Shown: positions 13,806 through 20,198 of the stretch, piece by piece | Layout of the letters: every line of letters begins with the position of its first letter | How positions within the stretch are numbered: position 1 is the first letter of the stretch | DNA from: JBMNHG01 sp045627705 | Lineage (GTDB): Bacteria; Verrucomicrobiota; Kiritimatiellia; RFP12; JBMNHG01 | Assembly (NCBI GenBank): GCA_045627705.1 | Contig: JAZQOE010000006.1 | Location: 1 to 20,198 of the forward strand | Reading direction: 5' to 3' | DNA length: 20,198 bases | The notes under the pieces: model-generated | Databases searched by the model: none | What the model saw: only the letters and a program-made list of their open reading frames with translations | What the model was told of the DNA's origin: nothing | Made by a program: the position numbers and the translations under genes

Positions 13806-16124
13806 CTATTGGAGCGGACGGACCTTGAAGGCCATGTCGCGGGAAAGCGGCGGGATGTCGATGATCATGCGGCCGTTGGCGGAGCGCTGGTCATGTCGCT
13901 GGATGACCTTGCCTTCATTGGTGTCCCAGAACTCGACGCGGTATATGCCGTCAGTGCGTCCGGGGAGCGTGATCGTAAGTTCGTCCATCGGATTTTCAAG
14001 CGGCCTCCCATTGACCTGGAAACACTGGCGGATGAACACCCATCCAAGCGCGAGATTATCCGACGCCATGCAAATCGATCCGACCTGCGCATCGGGAACG
14101 ACCTGCTCGTCTCCCCTCGTTATCTGGATCGCAGTCGCGACCATGTTCGTGTCGCGTCGATCGACATCTTCCATGAAACGCGCCACCGAAGTGTACATCG
14201 GATAGAACTCGGCCTCCTCGACGAGCTGCCACCACCAGAAGAGCGGCCCGCCCGCGAGCGGCGCACACGCCGCCGACCAAAGCGCGGCATGGAGCTCGCG
14301 GCGCAAGTGGCTCTCGCCGGCCGCCATCGGCGATCCGCCGAATTCGGTGATCATCACCGGCTTGCCAAAACGCTTGTTGAACTCGGCCGTAGCACGCACG
14401 AGATGGACGATGTGCAGTGGGTCGGGGGAGTTGTGGTAGGCATCGACAGCGCACACGTCGATCTGCGGAATCATGCAAAGCGCGGGATTCTGCGAGTTGA
14501 AGTCGCCCGAGACATGGGTGCTCACGATGTGCCTGTTTGGATCGTATTGGTGGAGCAGGTCGCCGACCATCACATGCCAATCGACGTAGCGCTGGTCGAA
14601 GTTCGCGCGCTGGTGCCCGTCGTTGCCGCAGAGGTTGCCTTCGCTCCAGAGCTCCCAGGCGTAGATCGAGGGCGACCATCCCCAGCGGGCCACGATGTAG
14701 CGGTTGATCTGGCGCTGGTACGCAAGCGCGCGCGGGTCGGAGAAGAAGTCCATCGCGCGATCGAGGAAACCACCCTTCGACTTGCAATACGGGCTATCCT
14801 GCCACTCCTGGTCGCACCACTCGCTCGCACGGCCGTGGTTGTTCAGGATGAGGTTCACGTGCATGTCGTACTGGCGCGCCCAGCCAAGAACTTCGTCGAG
14901 TTCCCAAGCATTGCCGAGGTTGTAGTCGCCAACGCCGTGATAGCCATTGATCACCGGCGACCATTCGATGCCGAGCGACCATGCGCACATCCATATCTCG
15001 ACGAGGTTCTCGCCGGCCGCATGCATGTCGCGGATGTAGCGGTGATAGGCCTCGCTGCCTTCGGGATGGCGGAAGCGCCATGGGAACTGGTCGTCCATTC
15101 GCGTGTCGAAAGGCGAACGGATGTTGTGCCCGATCGGGAAGTAGTAGCGGCCATCGTCGAACTCGAGCTGACGCACGTCATTCGTGGAAACGCGGACAAA
15201 ACGCGGCGCGCCGTCCGGCGCAGGTGTCGCGGTGAATTTCGCGGGGCCCCATTCGGTCTCTCCGCCTTCGTCGCTGAATACGAGGCGATAGCTGTATTCG
15301 CCGACCTCGCGGGGACAGAATCGAATGCGCCAATCCGGGCTGCCATCCGGCACAAGCTCGCCTCCCATTTCGTCGAGGAACCTGTAGTACGGCTCGTAGT
15401 AGAAGCCATCGACAGTGTTGGTCACGCCGGATGGGGATACTATCTCGGCGCGGAGCCATGCCTTCTCGTAGTTGAATGGATCGGTGTGGCGGTCTGTGAT
15501 CTCCGCGATGACCTCGAAGCAATCCTGGCAAGGGACGATTCCGTGCGCCGTGTGAACCGAAAGGAATTGCGGGGGCGTGGCGAAACGGTTCGTGCATACA
15601 TGGGTCACAGCCTGCGCAAAGGAACAGGCTCCGGTGTATGCGACATCGTCGGCAAAGATGCGGATGCCGACAGCGGATGGATCGAGGCGGAGGCGGTGAT
15701 GCCATGCGCCGTGGTGACCATGCGGCTCCCATCCTTCGGCAAGAGGCGAAAGATCGAACTCCCAGCGGTTCGTGCCGGGCCCGAAGGATTGCTTCGAAAG
15801 CGTCTGGTACCAATGGTCGTCGCGATCCTTCAGGAACGCAAGGACCTGGAGATTCGTCGGCGCGTTGTCGGGCAGAATCGCCAGCCCGGAGATGGTATCG
15901 ACATCCTGCCATTGTGCGGTCGAAGGATAGAAAAAGGCATCGACACGGCCAGGGAAGGAGATCGGCGAATCCATGGCGATGCGGAGGTCGGACTTCGCAG
16001 AGGACGGAGTCGGCCCGACCGCGAGCGGGCCATCCTGCGACGCCGCGGCGGAAAGCGCGAGCGACAGCAGTGAAACAATGAAGGTGAAAAAGTATTTTGG
16101 CATAAGCCGGAAATTAGCAAACAT
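13806..16124 (-). CDS. Secreted DUF5060-containing GH5-like glycoside hydrolase
   Basis: The product is 772 residues. The N-terminal export signal has its hydrophobic core at about 11-25, with cleavage probably near AAAS. Residues about 45-180 look like a beta-sandwich carbohydrate-binding domain. About 195-300 match the DUF5060 domain found ahead of GH5-like catalytic domains (F-E-V-I-A-E-I-T-D with a following G-E-Y-S-Y-R-L). The TIM barrel spans about 315-640, with the probable acid/base Glu495 in Y-A-W-E-L-W-S-E-G-N and nucleophile Glu594 in I-T-E-F-G-G-S. The residue before Glu495 is Ser, where clan GH-A enzymes normally have Asn. The last 100 residues form a second beta domain. The likely substrate is a plant or algal beta-linked polysaccharide, unspecified. 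ATG 16124 and ATG 16103 are both possible; the second gives a more compact signal peptide. Neither has a clear ribosome binding site. lipB follows 4 bp downstream. Confidence 0.85.
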   Translation of the reverse strand: MFANFRLMPKYFFTFIVSLLSLALSAAASQDGPLAVGPTPSSAKSDLRIAMDSPISFPGRVDAFFYPSTAQWQDVDTISGLAILPDNAPTNLQVLAFLKDRDDHWYQTLSKQSFGPGTNRWEFDLSPLAEGWEPHGHHGAWHHRLRLDPSAVGIRIFADDVAYTGACSFAQAVTHVCTNRFATPPQFLSVHTAHGIVPCQDCFEVIAEITDRHTDPFNYEKAWLRAEIVSPSGVTNTVDGFYYEPYYRFLDEMGGELVPDGSPDWRIRFCPREVGEYSYRLVFSDEGGETEWGPAKFTATPAPDGAPRFVRVSTNDVRQLEFDDGRYYFPIGHNIRSPFDTRMDDQFPWRFRHPEGSEAYHRYIRDMHAAGENLVEIWMCAWSLGIEWSPVINGYHGVGDYNLGNAWELDEVLGWARQYDMHVNLILNNHGRASEWCDQEWQDSPYCKSKGGFLDRAMDFFSDPRALAYQRQINRYIVARWGWSPSIYAWELWSEGNLCGNDGHQRANFDQRYVDWHVMVGDLLHQYDPNRHIVSTHVSGDFNSQNPALCMIPQIDVCAVDAYHNSPDPLHIVHLVRATAEFNKRFGKPVMITEFGGSPMAAGESHLRRELHAALWSAACAPLAGGPLFWWWQLVEEAEFYPMYTSVARFMEDVDRRDTNMVATAIQITRGDEQVVPDAQVGSICMASDNLALGWVFIRQCFQVNGRPLENPMDELTITLPGRTDGIYRVEFWDTNEGKVIQRHDQRSANGRMIIDIPPLSRDMAFKVRPLQ

Positions 16125-16198
16125 TGTGCCATTCCATGGCGCAATGGAAAAGTTCCGTCGGAGGTGACACCGCGAAGAATCTGTAGTATCATTCCACC

Positions 16199-17389
16199 AT
16201 GCCTTCGGAAATCATACTCAAGAAAAATCGCGACTTTTCGGTATCGCGTCGTCACCCATGGATATTCTCCGGCGCTATCGACAGCGTTACCGGCGATCCA
16301 GCGCGTGGCGAAACCGTAATCGTATGCTCTTCGGGCGGCGAGCGCATCGGCTGTGGCGCATGGTCGCCCGATTCACAGATTACAGTGCGGATGTGGTCAT
16401 GGAATGCCGGCGAAGCGATCGACGCCGCATTCTTCGATGCAAAGGTCGCGCGAGCGGTCAAGTCGCGCGAGGGCGTGGCGGCGCGGGCGCGCACAAATGC
16501 GGTGCGCCTGGTAAACGGCGAAGCCGACGGCCTTCCCGGAGTGATCGCGGACCGCTATGCCGATTTCATTGTCTGCCAGTTCACCTCCGCTGGCGCCGAC
16601 GCCTGGAAGCGCCAGATCGTCGATTCGCTCATGAAGGCAAGTCCGTGCAAGGGCATCTACGAGCGGTCCGATGTCGATAGCCGCGCACACGAGGGACTCG
16701 ATTCCGCCACCGGACTTCTCGCGGGCGAAGAACCGCCAGAGTTAATCGAAATCACCGAGAATGGCTGCAGATTCGAAGTAGATGTCCGAAACGGACACAA
16801 GACGGGATTCTATCTCGACCAGCGCGACAATCGCAGGATCGTCGCGGAAAATGCGGCCGGGCTCGATGTCCTGAACACCTTCTGCTATACGGGCGGATTC
16901 GGCATCGGCGCCGGCGTCGCAGGCGCCAGGAGCGTCACGCACATCGACCTTTCCGCGCCCGCGCTCGCGATTGCGCGCCGCAATGCGGAACTGAACGGGC
17001 TCGATGCGGATGCCAACGAATTCATCGAGGGCAACGCCTTCGATTTTCTGCGCAAGTTCCGCGACTCGCGCCGCACTTTCGACATGATCGTGCTCGATCC
17101 GCCGAAATTCGTCGATTCGAAGGGGCACCTCATGGCGGGATGCCGTGGGTACAAGGACATCAATCTTCTCGCGATGAAGCTGCTCCGTCCGGGTGGAATC
17201 CTCGCGACTTTCTCCTGCTCCGGAATCGTAACGCCGGACATCTTCCACAAGGTCGTGCAGGATGCCGCAGTTGATTCCGGCCGCGATGTGCAGGTTGTCC
17301 GACGCCTCCAGCAGGCGCCCGACCATCCGGAGGGGATCTCATTCCCCGAAGGCCTTTATCTCAAGGGCCTGCTCTGCCGCGTGTTTTAA
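16199..17389 (+). CDS. rlmI: RlmI-like 23S rRNA cytosine-C5 methyltransferase
   Basis: The 396-residue product has exactly the length of E. coli RlmI, which methylates C1962 of 23S rRNA. The N-terminal PUA domain carries R-R-H-P-W-I-F-S-G (17-25). A central G-L-P-G-V-I-A-D-R-Y segment follows. The Rossmann methyltransferase domain has the S-adenosylmethionine-binding N-T-F-C-Y-T-G-G-F-G (226-235), D-P-P-K-F (300-304), and F-S-C340-S-G with the catalytic cysteine. The target site is inferred from the family. A TAGTAT -10-like element (16184-16189) ends only 9 bases before the ATG, and no proper Shine-Dalgarno sequence lies between them, so this message may have a very short or no leader. The gene is divergent from the glycoside hydrolase and is followed 34 bp later by a small secreted protein gene. 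Confidence 0.92.
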   Translation: MPSEIILKKNRDFSVSRRHPWIFSGAIDSVTGDPARGETVIVCSSGGERIGCGAWSPDSQITVRMWSWNAGEAIDAAFFDAKVARAVKSREGVAARARTNAVRLVNGEADGLPGVIADRYADFIVCQFTSAGADAWKRQIVDSLMKASPCKGIYERSDVDSRAHEGLDSATGLLAGEEPPELIEITENGCRFEVDVRNGHKTGFYLDQRDNRRIVAENAAGLDVLNTFCYTGGFGIGAGVAGARSVTHIDLSAPALAIARRNAELNGLDADANEFIEGNAFDFLRKFRDSRRTFDMIVLDPPKFVDSKGHLMAGCRGYKDINLLAMKLLRPGGILATFSCSGIVTPDIFHKVVQDAAVDSGRDVQVVRRLQQAPDHPEGISFPEGLYLKGLLCRVF

Positions 17390-17423
17390 TCTCCAGCAAC
17401 AACCAAGACAGCAAAGGAACGCA

Positions 17424-18029
17424 ATGAAAGCAATCAACGCAATCGCGGCGGCGCTTGCCGCCTCAGTCGCACTTCCCGCCTTCGCAGGTTTCTCGATCGG
17501 CGGTTTCGGCGGCGTAATGGACACCGAGCTTCTCGGCGAAGGCACCTATTATGGCGGGCAGATCGAAGCGGGCGTCGAACCGATTTCGTTCATCATCCGC
17601 GGCGGTGTCGCCGATGACTTCGACGAGTTCTTCTACGACAAGATCGGATACAAGGGACCGAACCACTACGATCTCGACGAGTTTTGCATCCTGCCTCTCG
17701 AAGCCGGCGTGTTGTTGCGCCTTCCCGAAGGCATTCTTCCGCTTATTGGAATCTACGGTGGCGGCGGCGTAGGCTACTACTACATCCCGGCCATCGACAT
17801 CTATTCACACCACCATCGCATCAGCGAGACCGATCCGGTCGATGACCTCGTCGGCTACTGGGCTTGCGCCGGCGTGGAACTCGATCTTTCGCCGGTCCAT
17901 GTCTTCGCCGAAGCGAAGTACGTCGATGCGTGCGACGAGGTTGGCGTCGGCTGGGACGACCACCACTTCACATACGAGATCGACTTGACCGGCTGGACCT
18001 GCATCCTCGGCGTCCGCATCGGCTGGTGA
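17424..18029 (+). CDS. Small secreted outer-membrane-barrel-like protein
   Basis: The product is 201 residues, starting at ATG 17424, with AAGGA 5 bases upstream. A clear signal peptide occupies residues 1-21 (MKAINAIAAALAASVALPAFA, cut after AFA). The mature part is rich in Gly, Tyr, Asp and alternating hydrophobic residues (G-F-S-I-G-G-F-G-G-V, Y-Y-G-G-Q-I-E-A-G-V-E, G-I-Y-G-G-G-G-V-G-Y-Y-Y) and ends in an aromatic residue (V-R-I-G-W). This matches small eight-stranded outer membrane beta-barrel proteins, whose last strand ends in Phe or Trp. A short His/Asp-rich loop (S-H-H-H-R and W-D-D-H-H) could bind metal. I do not recognise a named family. It lies between rlmI and the glucuronokinase-like gene on the same strand. 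Confidence 0.78.
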   Translation: MKAINAIAAALAASVALPAFAGFSIGGFGGVMDTELLGEGTYYGGQIEAGVEPISFIIRGGVADDFDEFFYDKIGYKGPNHYDLDEFCILPLEAGVLLRLPEGILPLIGIYGGGGVGYYYIPAIDIYSHHHRISETDPVDDLVGYWACAGVELDLSPVHVFAEAKYVDACDEVGVGWDDHHFTYEIDLTGWTCILGVRIGW

Positions 18030-18103
18030 TCACGCGATTCCGTTTGCGCAATGGGAAACAGTGTCGCAGGCGGATCGAAGATGGAACGGGAGACAACAAG
18101 CTC

Positions 18104-19099
18104 ATGATCATCCGTACAAAGGCTTATCCGCGCGCCGCGCTTATCGGCAATCCGTCAGATGGCTACTTCGGCAAGACGATAGCATTTACCTTCAGCGATT
18201 TCGCCGCGGAGGTCATGCTGTACGAAACGCCCGAACTGGAAATCCTGCCGACTCGACGCGACGAGTCGAAGTTCTCCAGCATCGCCGCCCTTGCCGACGA
18301 TGTGCGTCTCTTCGGCTATTACGGCGGAATCCGTCTCCTCAAGTCCGCGATCAAGTGCTTCTACGAACATTGCAATTCGCAGGGCATCCAGCTCCACGAC
18401 CGGAACTTCACGATCCGCTACGATTCGACGATTCCAGGGCTTGTCGGCCTGGCCGGCTCCAGCGCCATCATCACCGCCTGCATGCGGGCGCTGATGGCTT
18501 TCTACGGAGTCCAGATCCCGCTCCCGCAGCTTGCGAACCTCATCCGCGCGGTCGAAAATCGCGAACTCGGGATTTCCGCCGGATTGCAGGACCGCGTGGC
18601 GCAGGTCTATCAGGGCCTTGTTTACATGGACTTCGACAAGGAACTGATGGATCGCCAGGGATATGGCGGCTACGAACGCCTCGATCCTTCCCTCCTGCCG
18701 CCGATCTACATCGCGTACCGCACGGATCTTTCCGAGGGTTCCGAGGTCTTCCACAACTCAATCCGCGAACGTTTCGAGAACGGCGATGAAACTGTCGTCG
18801 GCGCAATGCGGGAATGGGCGGATCTCACGGTCGAGGCGCGCCGCTGCCTCGAAGCTGGCAAACCGCGCGAGCTGTCACGTCTGATGGATCGTAACTTCGA
18901 CCTCCGCGCAAGCCTCTACAGGCTCAGCGAAGGCAACCTCAGGATGGTCGAGGCGGCGCGCTCCGTGGGCGCCAGCGCGAAGTTCTCCGGCTCCGGCGGC
19001 GCGATTGTCGGCACCTTCGAGGATGACGCCATGTTCGCGAAACTCGAGAAGGTTTTCGCGAAACAGAGCGTGAAGGTGTTGCGCCCGACGCTTGTCTAG
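18104..19099 (+). CDS. GHMP-family sugar kinase resembling plant glucuronokinase
   Basis: The 331-residue product belongs to the GHMP small-molecule kinases. Residues 13-24 (L-I-G-N-P-S-D-G-Y-F-G-K) form the N-terminal motif, G-L-A-G-S-S-A (115-121) is the phosphate-binding loop, A-G-L-Q-D163-R-V-A-Q-V holds the probable catalytic Asp, and F-S-G-S-G-G-A-I (294-301) is motif 3. The combination N-P-S-D-x-Y-F-G-x-T-I, G-Y-Y-G-G-x-R-L-L, E-x-E-L-G-I-x-A-G-L-Q-D-R-V-A-Q-V-Y-x-G-L-V-x-M-D-F and L-L-P-P agrees closely with Arabidopsis glucuronokinase as I remember it. That enzyme makes glucuronate-1-phosphate from glucuronate and ATP. Galacturonate or another sugar is possible. The frame is open upstream, but homology begins at ATG 18104; GGGAG lies 11 bases before. 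The galU-like gene starts 34 bp downstream, which suggests that the kinase product is passed to a nucleotidyltransferase. Confidence 0.87.
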   Translation: MIIRTKAYPRAALIGNPSDGYFGKTIAFTFSDFAAEVMLYETPELEILPTRRDESKFSSIAALADDVRLFGYYGGIRLLKSAIKCFYEHCNSQGIQLHDRNFTIRYDSTIPGLVGLAGSSAIITACMRALMAFYGVQIPLPQLANLIRAVENRELGISAGLQDRVAQVYQGLVYMDFDKELMDRQGYGGYERLDPSLLPPIYIAYRTDLSEGSEVFHNSIRERFENGDETVVGAMREWADLTVEARRCLEAGKPRELSRLMDRNFDLRASLYRLSEGNLRMVEAARSVGASAKFSGSGGAIVGTFEDDAMFAKLEKVFAKQSVKVLRPTLV

Positions 19100-19133
19100 A
19101 CGCCCGCAAGATTGCGAAAAGGAGTTTGCCACG

Positions 19134-20012
19134 ATGATCACCAAAGCCGTAATTCCCGCCGCCGGTTTCGGCACGCGCTTCCTCCCGGCCACAAAGTCGC
19201 AGCCAAAGGAAATGCTGCCGATTGTTGACAAGCCTGTAATCCAGTATGTCGTCGAAGAGGCTGTCGCCTCGGGCATCACGGATATCCTCATGGTGATCGG
19301 ACGCGGCAAGCGCGCTATCGAAGAGCACTTCGACCGCAGCTTCGAGCTTGAAATCGAGCTTGAAGCGAAGAAGAAGCTGGCCGAGCTCGAAATCGTCCGC
19401 AAGATATCGAATCTCGCGAACATCCACTTCGTCTGGCAGAAGCAGATGCTCGGCCTTGGCGACGCCATCCGCTGCGCGCGCCAGCATGTCGGCGACGATG
19501 CTTTCGCCGTGCTCCTTGGCGACACCCTGATGCAGGGAGAGCGCCCGGCGACAGCGCAGCTCATCGACGTTTACAATCGCTATGGCGAATCTGTGATCGC
19601 GCTCGAGGAAGTCCCGATGGAGCGTGTGAGCCGCTATGGCGTTGCCGACGCCACTTGCATCGAAGGCCGCAACTATCTCATCAGGGACATGGTCGAAAAG
19701 CCCGCGCCGGAAGAGGCGCCTTCGAACCTCGTCGTCGCGAGCCGCTACATCCTGACGCCCGACGTTTTCAAGCATCTCGACGCGGTTCCGCCGGGAAAGA
19801 ACGGTGAAATCCAGCTGACCGACGCATTGCGCCGCCAAGTGCGCGAACGCGCGATCTACGGCTGCCGTGTCGAATCGACGCGACACGATGCCGGCAATCC
19901 ACTTGGATTCCTCAAGACAAACGTCCTGTATGCCTTGGAACGTCCCGATCTCCGCGAGAAATTCGGAGACTTCATCCTCGCCCAAGCCGAGGAAATCAAG
20001 CGCCATCGCTAG
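19134..20012 (+). CDS. galU: UTP-sugar-1-phosphate uridylyltransferase (GalU type)
   Basis: GalU-type enzymes join UTP and glucose-1-phosphate to give UDP-glucose. The 292-residue product has A-V-I-P-A-A-G-F-G-T-R-F-L-P-A-T-K (5-21), K-E-M-L-P-I-V-D-K-P-V-I-Q-Y-V-V-E-E-A, the W-Q-K-Q-M-L-G-L-G-D-A-I segment, L-L-G-D-T-L, V-E-K-P, N-G-E-I-Q-L-T-D-A-L and D-A-G-N-P-L-G-F-L-K. Family and length fit well. E. coli GalU has DxGDKLGYLK at the last site, so that loop differs here. The ATG at 19134 is preceded by AAAAGGAG (19117-19124). The frame extends upstream past the kinase stop, but without homology. Position immediately after the glucuronokinase-like gene raises the possibility that it accepts glucuronate-1-phosphate, like UDP-sugar pyrophosphorylases, rather than only glucose-1-phosphate. 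That is inference. Confidence 0.93.
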   Translation: MITKAVIPAAGFGTRFLPATKSQPKEMLPIVDKPVIQYVVEEAVASGITDILMVIGRGKRAIEEHFDRSFELEIELEAKKKLAELEIVRKISNLANIHFVWQKQMLGLGDAIRCARQHVGDDAFAVLLGDTLMQGERPATAQLIDVYNRYGESVIALEEVPMERVSRYGVADATCIEGRNYLIRDMVEKPAPEEAPSNLVVASRYILTPDVFKHLDAVPPGKNGEIQLTDALRRQVRERAIYGCRVESTRHDAGNPLGFLKTNVLYALERPDLREKFGDFILAQAEEIKRHR

Positions 20013-20087
20013 TTGCGGACATACTCAAGGTTTGACTGGGGACGGACTATTCATGCGATCCCGGAGCAATTTGCAGTCCCAACCCCC

Positions 20088-20116
20088 TTGACATATTTGG
20101 ATGTCACCACCATAAT
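20088..20116 (+). promoter_or_regulatory. Strong sigma-70-type promoter with overlapping dyad
   Basis: TTGACA (20088-20093), a 17-bp spacer and CATAAT (20111-20116) make a near-consensus promoter for a gene beyond the window edge. The inverted repeat TGACAT-atttgg-ATGTCA (20089-20094 and 20101-20106) overlaps the -35 element and the spacer, the usual place for a repressor operator. A short stem at 20068-20074/20082-20088 (GCGGGAA pairing with TTTCCGC if coordinates are shifted by 100, that is 20168-20174/20182-20188) may lie in the leader RNA. No start codon for the downstream gene can be chosen in the remaining bases. Confidence 0.5.
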
Positions 20117-20198
20117 GGCTGTGTTTTTTGGTAGTCCACTGCCGATTGACAATGTTCTTTACCATAGGCGGGAAGTCCATCTTTCCGCTGCCGAGCCA

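Noticed and set aside
13782..16073. A 763-codon open frame on the plus strand opposite the glycoside hydrolase gene
   Set aside because: It is antisense to a gene with clear domains and catalytic motifs. The translation is rich in Val, Arg, Glu, Asp and Ala with no recognisable domain, as expected for a shadow frame in GC-rich DNA.
16129..16147. Short inverted repeat CCATT-N9-AATGG between the glycoside hydrolase and rlmI starts
   Set aside because: A 5-bp stem is within chance expectation, and it does not align with a good promoter element.

Overview
The window is a GC-rich bacterial chromosomal segment (roughly 60% GC by eye) made of ordinary, densely packed genes on both strands. The best taxonomic clue is a 51-residue basic protein at 7660-7815. 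It matches, from memory, the small basic protein regarded as a signature of the PVC superphylum (Planctomycetes, Verrucomicrobia, Lentisphaerae/Kiritimatiellae, Chlamydiae). The secreted glycoside hydrolase and SH3-domain protein fit a free-living or gut/sediment member, perhaps Verrucomicrobia, Lentisphaerae or Kiritimatiellae. That last step is inference. I saw no rRNA, tRNA, CRISPR array, transposase, integrase or phage gene.

Layout. Positions 1-194 hold the 3' end of a small membrane protein. On the minus strand, 2725-204 is a LemA gene followed by a 600-residue two-pass membrane protein. A divergent promoter region with a consensus-like sigma-70 promoter leads into a B12-binding-type radical SAM enzyme (2852-4303) and the GTPase gene der (4360-5853). 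Convergent to them are rmlA (6758-5868) and a DEDDh exonuclease (7592-6777). A second divergent region at 7593-7659 starts a plus-strand run: the small basic protein, an SH3-domain secreted protein, panC, an SGNH-hydrolase lipoprotein candidate and a transketolase (to 12816). The 286-bp stretch 12817-13102 has no convincing gene. It holds an 11-bp perfect inverted repeat and sits between convergent tkt and lipB. lipB follows, 4 bp downstream, a secreted DUF5060/GH5-like glycoside hydrolase (16124-13806, minus). Divergent from this is an RlmI-type rRNA methyltransferase, followed by a small secreted barrel-like protein, a GHMP kinase very like plant glucuronokinase, and a GalU-type nucleotidyltransferase (to 20012). 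The last 186 bp carry a strong-looking promoter with an overlapping dyad for a gene beyond the window.

How the genes work together. Most are housekeeping: ribosome assembly (Der, RlmI-like, possibly the small basic protein), cofactors (PanC, LipB), and the non-oxidative pentose phosphate pathway (transketolase). Three genes concern activated sugars. RmlA makes dTDP-glucose. The glucuronokinase-like kinase and GalU are adjacent and could form a short route from free glucuronate, or another sugar acid, to a UDP-sugar. That pair is the most interesting functional hypothesis here. Also worth a look are the unusual CX4CX2C cluster motif of the radical SAM enzyme, its apparently leaderless promoter with a palindrome over the start, and the poorly understood LemA plus membrane-partner pair. 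I found no clearly new multi-gene system.
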